Source: Paraburkholderia kururiensis (GTDB lineage: Bacteria; Pseudomonadota; Gammaproteobacteria; Burkholderiales; Burkholderiaceae). Taken from it: 64,000 bases of DNA. The stretch lies in NCBI RefSeq assembly GCF_034424375.1, contig NZ_CP139965.1, positions 4,526,001 through 4,590,000 of the forward strand, read 5' to 3'. Each line of letters starts with the position of its first letter. Position 1 is the stretch's first letter. This document shows, piece after piece, positions 24,529 through 33,277 of this stretch. The position numbers and the translations under genes are program-made. Below the pieces are notes generated by a model. The model ran no database searches, was not told where the DNA came from, and saw only the letters and a program-made list of their open reading frames with translations.

Positions 24529-25206
24529 CTACCAGTCCAGCTCCGTGCCGTCGTACTGAAAGAAGCGTCCGTTGAACACGTCGCGCTCCACGGCGGCTTC
24601 GGCCAGCACTTCGCGCAGGCCGTTCACGCTGTGCTGCACGTCGATGGCGGCCTCGGCGCCGCCCATGTCGGTGCGCACCCAGCCAGGATGCAGCGATACG
24701 CACGTCGCGCGGCGCGCCTGCAACGAAGCGACCTTGAGCGCGTCGTTCAGCGCCGCCTTGCTCGCGCGATAGAGCCAGCCCGTCGTACCGCCCGCACCCG
24801 CAATGCTGCCCATGCGGCTCGACAGCACGGCAAGCACGCCGTGCGCCTCTTCGACGAGCGGCAGCAGAATCGGCATCAACTGCATCGGGCCGCGGACGTT
24901 GGTGGCCATCACGTAATCGAAGTCTTCGGCCGTGAAGGTCTCGACGCCTTCGGTGCGCGGCCCGTACACGCCCGAGACGATCAACGCGACGTCGACCCGC
25001 TCGCCATCGAGCTGCCAGCCGAGCACCGCGATCTGCTCGGGCTCGGTGATGTCGAGCGAGAAGGTCTGCGCGCCCATCTCGCCGAGTTCGGCGAGGGACG
25101 CGTCGTCGCGCGCCGTGGCCAGCACGCGCCAGCCGGACTTGCGGTACTGCCGCACGAACTCGCGGCCGATGCCGCGCGATGCGCCAACCACGAGCGCTGT
25201 CCTCAT
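24529..25206 (-). CDS. Short-chain dehydrogenase/reductase
   Basis: A 225-residue Rossmann SDR with the cofactor loop GASRGIG (8-14), catalytic serine in SSRMGS and the YxxxK pair in YRASK. The family resembles C-factor-like SDRs, with an N-terminal ARDD stretch after strand two. The start at 25206 has the strongest ribosome site in the neighbourhood, GGAGGTGA. It sits between thiolase and acyl-CoA dehydrogenase, so a hydroxyacyl-CoA role is possible, but its sequence does not mark it as a classical 3-hydroxyacyl-CoA dehydrogenase. Confidence 0.9.
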   Translation of the reverse strand: MRTALVVGASRGIGREFVRQYRKSGWRVLATARDDASLAELGEMGAQTFSLDITEPEQIAVLGWQLDGERVDVALIVSGVYGPRTEGVETFTAEDFDYVMATNVRGPMQLMPILLPLVEEAHGVLAVLSSRMGSIAGAGGTTGWLYRASKAALNDALKVASLQARRATCVSLHPGWVRTDMGGAEAAIDVQHSVNGLREVLAEAAVERDVFNGRFFQYDGTELDW

Positions 25207-25239
25207 GCTGTCACCTCCATGTATCTCGCTTGCCGTTTT

Positions 25240-26442
25240 TCAGACGAGTTCGATGCCCATCGCCGTGGCCTCGCCGCCGCCGATGCACAGGCTTGCCACG
25301 CCGCGCTTCAATCCATGCTGACGCAGCGCGCCGATGAGCGTGACGACGATGCGCGCGCCCGATGCGCCGATAGGGTGCCCCAGCGCGCACGCGCCGCCGT
25401 TGATGTTCACCTTGTCGTGCGGCAGCCCGTGCTCTTTCATCGCGGCCATCGTGACCACGGCGAAGGCCTCGTTGATCTCGTAGAGATCGACGTCGCCGGC
25501 GCGCCAGCCGTTCTTCTCGAAGAGACGCCGGATGGCGCCCACCGGCGCCGTGGTGAACTTCGCGGGTTCCTGCGCGAAGGTGGCGTGGCCCACCACGCGC
25601 GCGAGCGGCGAGAGACCGAGGCGCGCGGCCGTCGAGGCGCGCATCATGACGAGCGCCGCCGCGCCGTCCGAAATGGACGACGAGTTCGCCGCCGTCACCG
25701 TGCCGGTCTTGCTGAACGCGGGTTTGAGGCTCGGAATCTTCTCGACGTTGGCCTTGAACGGCTGTTCGTCGCGTTCCACCCGCACGTTGCCCTTGCGGCT
25801 TTCCACCGTGACCGGCGCGATCTCCCACGCGAAGGAGCCGTCTTCGTTCGCACGCTTCGCGCGGTTGAGCGATTCGATGGCGAACGCGTCCTGCTGCTCG
25901 CGCGAAAAGTCGAACGACGCCGCGCATTCCTCGGCGAACGTGCCCATCAGGCGGCCTTTTTCGTACGCGTCTTCAAGGCCGTCGTAGAACATGTGGTCGA
26001 TCACCTGGCCGTGGCCCATGCGCATGCCGGCGCGCGCCTTCGGCAACAGGTACGGCGCGTTGGTCATGCTTTCCATGCCGCCCGCCACGACGACCTGCGC
26101 CGACTCGGCGAGCAGCATGTCGTGCGCGAACATGGCGGCGCGCATGCCCGAGCCGCACATCTTGTTGACGGTGGTGCAGCCCGCCGACAGCGGCAGCCCC
26201 GCGCCCAGCGACGCCTGGCGCGCCGGCGCCTGGCCCTGGCCCGCAGGCAGCACGCAGCCCATGATCACTTCGTCGACGTGCTCGGGCTTGAGGCCCGCGC
26301 GTTCGACGGCCGCGGCAATCGCCGCCGAACCGAGCTGCGGCGCCGTGAGCGCCGCGAACTCGCCCTGGAACGCCGCCATCGGCGTGCGCGCGGCCGCCAC
26401 GATGACGACCGGATCGCGCGCTGTCTCCTTCATCTCACTCAT
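25240..26442 (-). CDS. Acetyl-CoA acetyltransferase (thiolase)
   Basis: A 400-residue thiolase. The acyl-accepting cysteine lies in NKMCGSGM (about residue 94). The second half has NINGGACALGHPIGASG with the active histidine, and the C-terminal CIGGGEA cysteine. It cleaves 3-ketoacyl-CoA or condenses two acetyl-CoA. Start 26442 is preceded by AAGGAGCT, which lies inside the end of the carbonic anhydrase gene; the two genes overlap by eight bases. The context favours breakdown rather than polyhydroxybutyrate synthesis, since no phaB/phaC lies beside it. Confidence 0.95.
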   Translation of the reverse strand: MSEMKETARDPVVIVAAARTPMAAFQGEFAALTAPQLGSAAIAAAVERAGLKPEHVDEVIMGCVLPAGQGQAPARQASLGAGLPLSAGCTTVNKMCGSGMRAAMFAHDMLLAESAQVVVAGGMESMTNAPYLLPKARAGMRMGHGQVIDHMFYDGLEDAYEKGRLMGTFAEECAASFDFSREQQDAFAIESLNRAKRANEDGSFAWEIAPVTVESRKGNVRVERDEQPFKANVEKIPSLKPAFSKTGTVTAANSSSISDGAAALVMMRASTAARLGLSPLARVVGHATFAQEPAKFTTAPVGAIRRLFEKNGWRAGDVDLYEINEAFAVVTMAAMKEHGLPHDKVNINGGACALGHPIGASGARIVVTLIGALRQHGLKRGVASLCIGGGEATAMGIELV

Positions 26443-27205
26443 GTTTGAGCTCCTTGATAACGCCTTGTACGACGGCGGGTACGTCGCCGAGCTTCGCGGC
26501 ATCGGCGGCGACCACGTCGTTGTCGGTTTCGTGGGCGTGGCTGGTCGTGGCGCCGCTCACGCAGCGCTGATACGTTTCGTCGAGCTGATCGGCCGACGAG
26601 ATCGTCATGCCGAGGTTGCGCACGCGGCCGTCATGCACGCCGTAGGCCCAGCCGTGAACGGTAAGCGACTGACCGCGCGCCCATGCATCGTTGACGATGG
26701 TGGTGCGGCACACGTTGAGCACCTGCTCGATGGTGTTGAGTTCGACGAGCCGCCGGTGGCGCGCTTCGCCGATGGGCCATTCCTCGAGCAAGGCCGCGTG
26801 CTTGGCACGCACGTCCTGCACGTGATGCAGCCAGTTGTCCGCAAGGCCCACACGCCGGCCGTGCAGCGCCGCGCCCACGCCCGAGCAGCCGTAGTGACCC
26901 ACCACCATGATGTGCTTGACCTTCAGCAGGTCGACGGCGAACTGGATCACCGAAAGGCAGTTGAGGTCCGAATGCACCACCACGTTGGCGATGTTGCGAT
27001 GAACGAACACCTCGCCCGGCGGCAGGCCGATGATCTGGTTGGCGGGCACCCGCGAATCGGAACAGCCGATCCACAGATACTCGGGCGCCTGCTGGTCGGC
27101 GAGGCGCGAGAAGTATTGCGGGTCGGCGGCGAGCTTCGAGGCAACCCACTTCCGGTTGTTGTCGAACAGGTGTGAGAGCGGATGGTCTGGAGAAGTCGTG
27201 TTCAT
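26435..27205 (-). CDS. can: Beta-class carbonic anhydrase
   Basis: A 256-residue beta carbonic anhydrase interconverting CO2 and bicarbonate. Zinc ligands and the catalytic dyad are clear: C48-x-D50-x-R52 (CSDSR), H104 and C107 (HYGCSG). The C-terminal 35 residues extend past the usual core. The gene overlaps the thiolase start. Bicarbonate supply for a biotin-dependent acyl-CoA carboxylase of leucine breakdown would explain its place in this cluster, but no carboxylase is in the window. Confidence 0.95.
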   Translation of the reverse strand: MNTTSPDHPLSHLFDNNRKWVASKLAADPQYFSRLADQQAPEYLWIGCSDSRVPANQIIGLPPGEVFVHRNIANVVVHSDLNCLSVIQFAVDLLKVKHIMVVGHYGCSGVGAALHGRRVGLADNWLHHVQDVRAKHAALLEEWPIGEARHRRLVELNTIEQVLNVCRTTIVNDAWARGQSLTVHGWAYGVHDGRVRNLGMTISSADQLDETYQRCVSGATTSHAHETDNDVVAADAAKLGDVPAVVQGVIKELKHE

Positions 27206-27290
27206 GATGACTCGGTTGGTGTTTCGGGGCCGCGGGGGCGGCCCACCGGTTGAGGCAGAAAGAAGGTGACGTAGAGCGCGCGCATGGCGT

Positions 27291-29159
27291 TCACGCCACC
27301 TTCACGGCGGCTTCGTCGGCGGTGGCGGCCGTGCCCGCTGCGGGCTGCGTGGCCGCATTAGAGGCCTGCCCCACGTGGCTTGCGGCGCCGACGAAGCGCT
27401 CGGGATACCGTACGCAGAAACGGATGCTCTGGTCGTACGGGAAAAAGTCGGGCAACTCGCCCTTCAGCAGATGATCCTTGTGCCTTTGCCAGAGTTCGGG
27501 CGTGAAGAAGTCGGCGTGGTGCGCGAGGAAGTATTGCCGCACGCGCGTGTCGCCCAGCAGGAACGTGCCGTAGGTTTCCGGGAAGATGTCGTGCGGGCCG
27601 ACGGCGTACCACGGCTCGCCGGAGAGTTCGTCTTCCTCGTTGCGCGGCTCGGGCACGGCGCGCACGTTGCAGTCGGTGAGGTACTCGATCTCGTCGTAGT
27701 CGTAGAACACCACGCGGCCGTGGCGCGTCACGCCGAAGTTCTTGTAGAGCATGTCGCCCGGGAAGATGTTCGCCTGCATCAGCTCTTTCACCGCGTCGCC
27801 GTATTCCTTCACCGCGTGTTCCACCTGCTCGTCGGTGCCGTTTTGCAGGTAGATATTGAGCGGCACCATGCGGCGCTCGATGTAGACGTGGCGGATCACG
27901 AGGTTGTCGCCCTCGTACTCGATCATCGAGGGCGCGTAGGTTTCCAGTTCCTTGATGAGCGCGTCGTCGAGGCGCGACACCGGCAGCGCGACGCTCGAAT
28001 ATTCGAGCGTGTCGGCCATGCGGCCCAGCCGGTCGTGCCGCTTCACCAGCTGGTACTTCGCGACGATCTGCTCGCGCGTGGTCTCTTTGGGCGGCGGGAA
28101 CGCGTCCTTGATGAGCTTGAACACGTAAGGGAACGACGGCAGCGTGAACACCAGCATCACGAGGCCCTTGATGCCGGGCGCGACGATGAACTGGTCGCTC
28201 GAATGCGAGAGGTGATGCAGCAGGTCGCGGTAGAACAGGTTCTTGCCCTGCTTCTGCAGACCCACCGACGTATAGATTTCCGCCTTCGGCTTGCCCGGCA
28301 TGATGGTGCGCAGGAATTCGACGTAGGCCGAGGGCACTTCCATGTCCACGAGGAAGTACGAGTGCGAGAAGCTGAAGATGATGAGCAGCTGCTCGCGCTT
28401 GAGCAGCACGGTGTCGAGCGTGAGCACGCCGGGCTTCGCGTGGCGGATGGGCACGGCGAACGGCAGCATGACGTCGCCGTTGATGATGCGCCCGATGATG
28501 TAGGCCGCCTTGTTGCGGAAGAACAGCGACGAAAGCACGTGAATCTGGAAGTTCGCGGCTTCCTCGAATTCGCCGAACGCGTCGTGAATGGCCTGCATCA
28601 GGCAACCGACGTCGCGCGTGAGGTCTTCGAACGGCGGCTCCAGCTGGAAGTTCGTGACGACGCGCTCGAGCGTGGCGGCGAGCCCGTCCTTGCCGGGGTA
28701 GTAGGCACGGTAGGTGGGCTTCGCGGCGGGCTCGTCGTTCTCGATGTACTCGGTCGAGATGGCGGGCCGCACGAAAATGAAGTCGTTGTTGAAATACGAC
28801 CGGTGCAGGATCTTGCAGCAGACCGAATTGAAGAACGTCTCGGCGCACTCGGGCTGGCGGTGGCGCGTGAGCAGACCGATGTAGTGCAGCTTGATCTGCT
28901 GCCAGACTTCGTCGTCGATGTTCTCGGCGTCGTATTCGTCTTCGAGCAGCTCGACGCATTCTTCGACGCGCTCGTCATACGACGTGATGCGTTCGCGCGC
29001 GAGGCGCTGCAGGCCATGCCAGTCGCCGGCCTCGAACAGCTCTTTGGCACGAATGGCCGCGTCGCGGAAAATCCGGTAGTGCCGGTCGAAGCCTTCGAGC
29101 ATGGTTTGCGCGAGGTCGAAACCGATCTGCGACGACAGCAGTTTAGGAAAGTGATTCAT
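27291..29159 (-). CDS. aceK: Isocitrate dehydrogenase kinase/phosphatase
   Basis: A 622-residue bifunctional enzyme that phosphorylates and dephosphorylates isocitrate dehydrogenase, diverting isocitrate to the glyoxylate shunt. The N-terminus MNHFPKLLSSQIGFDLAQTMLEGFDRHYRIFR is the family's own opening (shown from residue 1). The kinase part shows YKNFGVTRHGRVVFYDYDEIEYLTDCNVR with its DYDE metal site. The C-terminal 30 residues are an Ala/Thr-rich tail. No strong ribosome site precedes the ATG. A TACAAT promoter element lies at 29198-29203 on this strand. It is followed after 85 bases by carbonic anhydrase. Confidence 0.97.
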   Translation of the reverse strand: MNHFPKLLSSQIGFDLAQTMLEGFDRHYRIFRDAAIRAKELFEAGDWHGLQRLARERITSYDERVEECVELLEDEYDAENIDDEVWQQIKLHYIGLLTRHRQPECAETFFNSVCCKILHRSYFNNDFIFVRPAISTEYIENDEPAAKPTYRAYYPGKDGLAATLERVVTNFQLEPPFEDLTRDVGCLMQAIHDAFGEFEEAANFQIHVLSSLFFRNKAAYIIGRIINGDVMLPFAVPIRHAKPGVLTLDTVLLKREQLLIIFSFSHSYFLVDMEVPSAYVEFLRTIMPGKPKAEIYTSVGLQKQGKNLFYRDLLHHLSHSSDQFIVAPGIKGLVMLVFTLPSFPYVFKLIKDAFPPPKETTREQIVAKYQLVKRHDRLGRMADTLEYSSVALPVSRLDDALIKELETYAPSMIEYEGDNLVIRHVYIERRMVPLNIYLQNGTDEQVEHAVKEYGDAVKELMQANIFPGDMLYKNFGVTRHGRVVFYDYDEIEYLTDCNVRAVPEPRNEEDELSGEPWYAVGPHDIFPETYGTFLLGDTRVRQYFLAHHADFFTPELWQRHKDHLLKGELPDFFPYDQSIRFCVRYPERFVGAASHVGQASNAATQPAAGTAATADEAAVKVA

Positions 29160-29579
29160 GTCGACCGTGCATGTTCCATGTCGTGAGGACACACGGGATT
29201 GTATCGTCCGCGGGTGTCCTGGCTGTTCGCGGCCTCGTGTTTTGGCCGCTTTTGCGCGCTTCGTTCTGTGCGCACCCGGCCGGCCGTGGGCGCTTCTTTG
29301 GGCCATCGCGCGCGATCGTGATGGCATCGTGCGCGAACGGCGCGACACGCGCCAGTGCTGACTACCCTGTGGCGACGCGCCTGGTGGCGACGTGGGGCGC
29401 GGGCCCTGTGCCGAGGTGCGCCGTGTGCCGGTTGCTTGCCGCTGTTGCGTGCCGTTGTTTCCTCGTTCCGTTCGTTGATGCGGGCCTTGGGTGCGTCTGC
29501 TTCGGTTGTCTCTGTTTCCCGGTGCTCGCCCTTCGCTTCCGTGCGGCGGTTTCCGGTCCGGTTCGGCCCTGTTCCAGGA
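29160..29579. other. Gap between MerR regulator and aceK, with aceK promoter candidate
   Basis: No supported gene in 420 GC-rich bases; open frames here lack ribosome sites and recognisable domains. On the minus strand a -10 element TACAAT (29203-29198) lies about 39 bases upstream of the aceK start. The -35 position is poor. Confidence 0.4.
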
Positions 29580-30017
29580 TCAGGACGTCTCGCCCGACGA
29601 TGTAGCCGCTTCCGTACTGCGTTCGCCTTTGTGCCGGTTGCCTTCGAGCAGCGCGCGCGCCTGGGCTTCGTACTGCGCGAGGTCTTCGAGCGTCGCATTC
29701 AGGTCTTCGCGCTGCCGTTCCAGCACCTCGCGGTGGCGCACCACCGTGGCGAGAAACGCCTGGAGCTGGGGCAGGGTGTCCGTTGGCGATTCGTAGAGGT
29801 CCAGCAGATCGCGGATTTCCGAGAGCGTGAAGCCAAGGCGCTTGCCGCGCAGCGTTAGCTTGAGGCGCGTGCGGTCGCGCCCCGAATAGACGCGCCGCAG
29901 GCCGCTCGCCCCTTCGCGGCTGGGCGAAAGCAGGCCCTGGTCTTCGTAAAACCGGATGGCGCGGGGCGTGACGTCGAATTCGCGGGCAAGCTCGGTGATC
30001 GTGTACTGGATGGTCAT
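29580..30017 (-). CDS. MerR-family regulator, LiuR-like
   Basis: A 145-residue MerR protein: winged helix-turn-helix (about 3-65, YTITELAREFDVTPRAIRFYEDQGLL), the R-x-Y-x-x-RDRxRL recognition stretch, then a coiled-coil dimer helix to the end. It lacks the cysteines of metal-sensing members and resembles LiuR, the MerR regulator of branched-chain amino-acid and acyl-CoA catabolism in Proteobacteria. Start 30017 follows the domain; an extension to 30212 overlaps the divergent gene. It is divergent from an MBL hydrolase and upstream of aceK and the acyl-CoA cluster, whose control it may exert. Confidence 0.88.
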   Translation of the reverse strand: MTIQYTITELAREFDVTPRAIRFYEDQGLLSPSREGASGLRRVYSGRDRTRLKLTLRGKRLGFTLSEIRDLLDLYESPTDTLPQLQAFLATVVRHREVLERQREDLNATLEDLAQYEAQARALLEGNRHKGERSTEAATSSGETS

Positions 30018-30089
30018 GGCTCGGAAGGCGTCGGGCCGGCGTGGCGAACGTTCGGCTGGGTGGTGGCCGGCACGCGGGTCCAAATGAAC

Positions 30090-30118
30090 GATAGAATCGA
30101 CGTTTACGTTATCGTCAA
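30090..30118 (-). promoter_or_regulatory. MerR-type promoter/operator of the divergent regulator
   Basis: On the minus strand TTGACG (30118-30113) and TATCGT are separated by 19 bases, the long spacer typical of MerR-controlled promoters. The dyad TTGACG-ATAA-CGTAAA (30103-30118) overlaps the -35 and enters the spacer, with arms TT(G/T)ACG. This suits autoregulation by the MerR protein encoded 86 bases downstream; the divergent MBL gene may share the site. Confidence 0.55.
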
Positions 30119-30202
30119 CTTGAAACTTGCGCAACCTGGCGAAAGGCGGCCAAAGACGCCGCCAACGACGAGCCAGGCAGGAGAAAGGAGAAGAGACCCG
30201 CG

Positions 30203-31273
30203 ATGAATGCACTCGAACACCAGCTCGACTATCCCTTTGCCGACACGCTGCCCGAGCCCGGCAGCGTATTCGAAGCGGCGCCCGGCGTGTTCTGGCTGCG
30301 CATGCCGCTGCCGTTCGCGCTGGATCACATCAATCTCTGGCTGCTGCGCGACGAAATTGACGGACAGCGCGGCTGGACGGTGATCGATTGCGGCATCGCC
30401 TCGGACACGATCAAGGCGCATTGGGAAACCGTGTTCGACAGCGTGCTGGAGGGCTTGCCGGTGCTGCGCGTGCTCGTCACGCACTGCCATCCCGACCATC
30501 TCGGACTCGCACATTGGCTGTGCAATGGCGGCGAGCGCGAGCGCTGGAACGTGCGGCTGTGGATCACGCTGGGCGAATACATGCTGGGTCGCGTGATGGG
30601 CGCGGGGGACGGGTCGAACGCGGGCGGCGAGGGTGCCGCGCGGCACTTCGCGCGCCACGGACTGGCCGACGAAGCGTCGCTGGAGAAACTGCGCAGCCGC
30701 CGCAGCTACTACTCGAGCCTCGTGCCGGCGATCCCGAGTCAATATCGGCGGCTGCGCGAGGCCGACGAAGTGCACATCGGCGGACGCAGCTGGCGCGTGG
30801 TGACGGGCTTCGGTCACTCGCCCGAGCATTGCGCGCTGCATTGTGAAGAGGCAGGCGTGCTGATTTCCGGCGACATGGTGCTGCCGCGCATTTCCACCAA
30901 CGTTTCGGTGTTCGACATCGAACCCGAAGGCAACCCGCTCGCGCTGTATCTCGAGTCGCTGGGCCGCTACGAAACCATGCCGACGGACACGCTCGTGTTG
31001 CCCTCGCACGGCAAGCCATTCCGCGGGCTGCACACGCGTATCGCCCAATTGCGCGCGCACCACGACGCGCGGCTTGCCGAAGTGCGCGAAGCTTGCGAGA
31101 AAGCACCGTGCAGCGCCGCCGACATTGTTCCGATGATGTTCAAGCGCGAACTGGACATTCACCAGATGACCTTCGCGATGGGCGAAGCGCTCGCGCATTT
31201 GCACCTGCTGTGGCTGGCGGGCCAGCTCAAGCGCGTGCAGGGCGAAGACGGGGTGATCCGCTTTGTGGTGTGA
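30203..31273 (+). CDS. MBL-fold metallo-hydrolase
   Basis: A 356-residue metallo-beta-lactamase-fold hydrolase. The zinc motif H94-x-H96-x-D98-H99 (THCHPDHLG), GHSPEH (third-strand histidine) and LISGDMVLP aspartate are present. The C-terminal 120 residues carry a helical domain (FRGLHTRIAQLRAHHD, ending with a winged-helix-like segment) as in LACTB2-type proteins. The start at 30203 has AAGGAGAAG upstream. It is divergent from the LiuR-like MerR gene; in this family such pairs suggest an acyl thioester substrate, but that is inference. Confidence 0.9.
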   Translation: MNALEHQLDYPFADTLPEPGSVFEAAPGVFWLRMPLPFALDHINLWLLRDEIDGQRGWTVIDCGIASDTIKAHWETVFDSVLEGLPVLRVLVTHCHPDHLGLAHWLCNGGERERWNVRLWITLGEYMLGRVMGAGDGSNAGGEGAARHFARHGLADEASLEKLRSRRSYYSSLVPAIPSQYRRLREADEVHIGGRSWRVVTGFGHSPEHCALHCEEAGVLISGDMVLPRISTNVSVFDIEPEGNPLALYLESLGRYETMPTDTLVLPSHGKPFRGLHTRIAQLRAHHDARLAEVREACEKAPCSAADIVPMMFKRELDIHQMTFAMGEALAHLHLLWLAGQLKRVQGEDGVIRFVV

Positions 31274-31326
31274 CGTCAGACTGAATCACCTGCACGGCGA
31301 GACCGGGGCTAAAGAGACCCAGACCA

Positions 31327-31368
31327 AAGCGGTCCGGGCAGGCCTGTCCGACCCGGCCCGGTCCGCTT
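31327..31368. terminator. Stem-loop between convergent MBL and peptide-binding genes
   Basis: AAGCGGTCCGGG ... CCCGGTCCGCTT form a 12-bp stem with one mismatch around an 18-base GC-rich loop. It fills the convergent gap (31274-31373) and could end both transcripts, though T-runs are absent. Confidence 0.45.
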
Positions 31369-31373
31369 GAGCG

Positions 31374-32978
31374 TTACTGCACCACCACGTTCCCGAAGTT
31401 CTGCCGCCCGAACGGGCTGACCTGATAGCCGCTGACGTTCGCGCGCGTAATCGCGGCAGCCATGGGATAACCGAGCGGAATCCACAGCGCCTCGTCGTGG
31501 ATGATCTTTTGCGCGGCCTCATAGGCTTTGGTCCGCTTGCCGATGTCTGCTGTCGTCTTGCCTTCGGCGATCAGCTTGTCGAGTTGAGGGTCGCAGTAGC
31601 GTGCGAAGTTGATGCCCGACTTCACGGCGTTGCAACTAAAGAGCGGCGACAGGTAGTTGTCGGGGTCGCCGTTGTCGCCGGCCCAGCCCATGAAGAGACT
31701 GTCGTGCTGGCCTTGCTTCGCCTCCTTGATCAGCTCGCCCCATTCGATCACCTTCACGTCCGCTTTCACGCCGATCTTCGCGAAGTCGGCCTGCAGCAGT
31801 TCTGCACCCGCTTTCGGGTTCGGGTTCAACACGCTGCCGGTTGGCCGCACCCAGATGGTGGTGGAGAAACCGTTCGGCAGACCGGCTTCGGCGAGCAGCT
31901 GTTTGGCCTTCGCGATGTCGTGCGGATACGGCTGGATGCCCTTGTCATAGCTCCACGTGTTGGGCGGCCACGGGTTCACTGCCGGCGTCGCCGTGTTGTC
32001 GAACACGACCTTGAGGTAAGTGGCGCGGTCGAAGGCGAGGTTGAGCGCCTGGCGCACCTTCTGGTTGTCGAGCGGCTTCTTCTCGGTGTTCAGCGCGACG
32101 AAGGCGGTCATGAAGGCGGGCGTCTGCACGACCTTCAGTGACTTCTCGTTCTTCGCGTCGGCCACGTCTTGCGGTTTCGGCGACAGCGCGATCTGGCATT
32201 CGCCGGCCTTGACCTTTTGCGCGCGCACGGCGGCGTCAGGCGTGATGGCGTAGATGAGCCGGTCAATCTTTGGCTTCGGCCCCCAGTACGTCGGGTTCAC
32301 TTCGTAGCGGATCAGCGCGTCTTTCGTGTAGCTCTTCAGCACGAACGGCCCGGTGCCGATCGGCTTCGCGTTGAGGTCCGTCTGCTTGCCGGCCTTGAGC
32401 AACTGGTCGGCATACTCGGCTGAATAGATCGAGGCGAAGCCCATCGTGAGGATGGGCAGGAACGTGGCGTTCGGTTCGTTGAGTTCGAACTTCACGGTGC
32501 TGTCGTCCACCTTCGTGACGGACTTGATCAGCTTCGTCAGGCCCATCGACTGTGCGTGCGGAAAGCCGCTCGGCCCCGTCACCTTGTGCCACGGGTTGCT
32601 GTCGTCGAGCATGCGGGTGAACGTGAAGACGACGTCGTCGGCGTTGAGCGGACGCGTGGGCTTGAAGTAGTCCGTGGTCTGGAACTGCACGTTGGGGCGC
32701 AGATGGAACGTGTAGGTGAGCCCGTCGTCGCTGACTTCCCATTTGTCGGCGAGCGCCGGCACGACCTTCTTCGCGGCCTCGTCGTAAGCGACGAGCGGAT
32801 TGAAGATCACGTCGGCGGAGGCATTCGTGGTGACGAGCGAGTTGTACTGGACGACGTCGAAACCGTCCGGGCTCGACTCCGTGCACACCGTGAGCGGTTT
32901 GGCCAGTGCCAGCGCGGGCACGGCCACGAGGAGCGGCACCAACGCGGAGAGCACGGTGGCGGGCAGTCTGAGGTGCAT
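31374..32978 (-). CDS. Periplasmic peptide-binding protein (SBP_bac_5, DppA-like)
   Basis: A 534-residue solute-binding protein of dipeptide/oligopeptide ABC importers. A signal peptide (MHLRLPATVLSALVPLLVAVPALALA) precedes mature KPLTVCTESSPDGFD, where the cysteine pairs with another in KAGECQIALS as in DppA. GTGPFVLKSY and the NNPxxW-like GDNGDPDNYLSPLFSC stretch are characteristic. The start at 32978 is preceded by GGGAG. No permease or ATPase genes are adjacent on either side, so it must work with a transporter encoded elsewhere. Confidence 0.93.
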   Translation of the reverse strand: MHLRLPATVLSALVPLLVAVPALALAKPLTVCTESSPDGFDVVQYNSLVTTNASADVIFNPLVAYDEAAKKVVPALADKWEVSDDGLTYTFHLRPNVQFQTTDYFKPTRPLNADDVVFTFTRMLDDSNPWHKVTGPSGFPHAQSMGLTKLIKSVTKVDDSTVKFELNEPNATFLPILTMGFASIYSAEYADQLLKAGKQTDLNAKPIGTGPFVLKSYTKDALIRYEVNPTYWGPKPKIDRLIYAITPDAAVRAQKVKAGECQIALSPKPQDVADAKNEKSLKVVQTPAFMTAFVALNTEKKPLDNQKVRQALNLAFDRATYLKVVFDNTATPAVNPWPPNTWSYDKGIQPYPHDIAKAKQLLAEAGLPNGFSTTIWVRPTGSVLNPNPKAGAELLQADFAKIGVKADVKVIEWGELIKEAKQGQHDSLFMGWAGDNGDPDNYLSPLFSCNAVKSGINFARYCDPQLDKLIAEGKTTADIGKRTKAYEAAQKIIHDEALWIPLGYPMAAAITRANVSGYQVSPFGRQNFGNVVVQ

Positions 32979-33277
32979 AGGTTCTCCCATAACAGTCGTG
33001 GTCAGGCAGTTCGTCTGGCTTCTGGTGCAAGCGAAGGATCGCACGTTCGGACCGGCCGCGCCCATGCGGCGTGGCCCGCGACCCGGCACCGGCCTGTCTG
33101 CGGATTCGAGCGATTCCAGCCCGGCAAGCTTATCGAAGGGATATTGCCGCGACAACCCGTCCGATCGGCATATGGATATGCGCCGCGGCCACGCGCAAGC
33201 TACGAACTCGCGGGCGCTGACTCAAGCAGCCGCCCAGTGCTGCGCGTGTCCACCGAACGTGAGGGAGTGTGCGTATG
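32979..33277. other. Leader region of the peptide-binding protein gene
   Basis: About 300 bases between the peptide-binding protein start and the BtuF-like stop. No gene is supported. It must contain the promoter for the peptide-binding protein on the minus strand, but no clear -10/-35 pair could be fixed. Confidence 0.35.
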
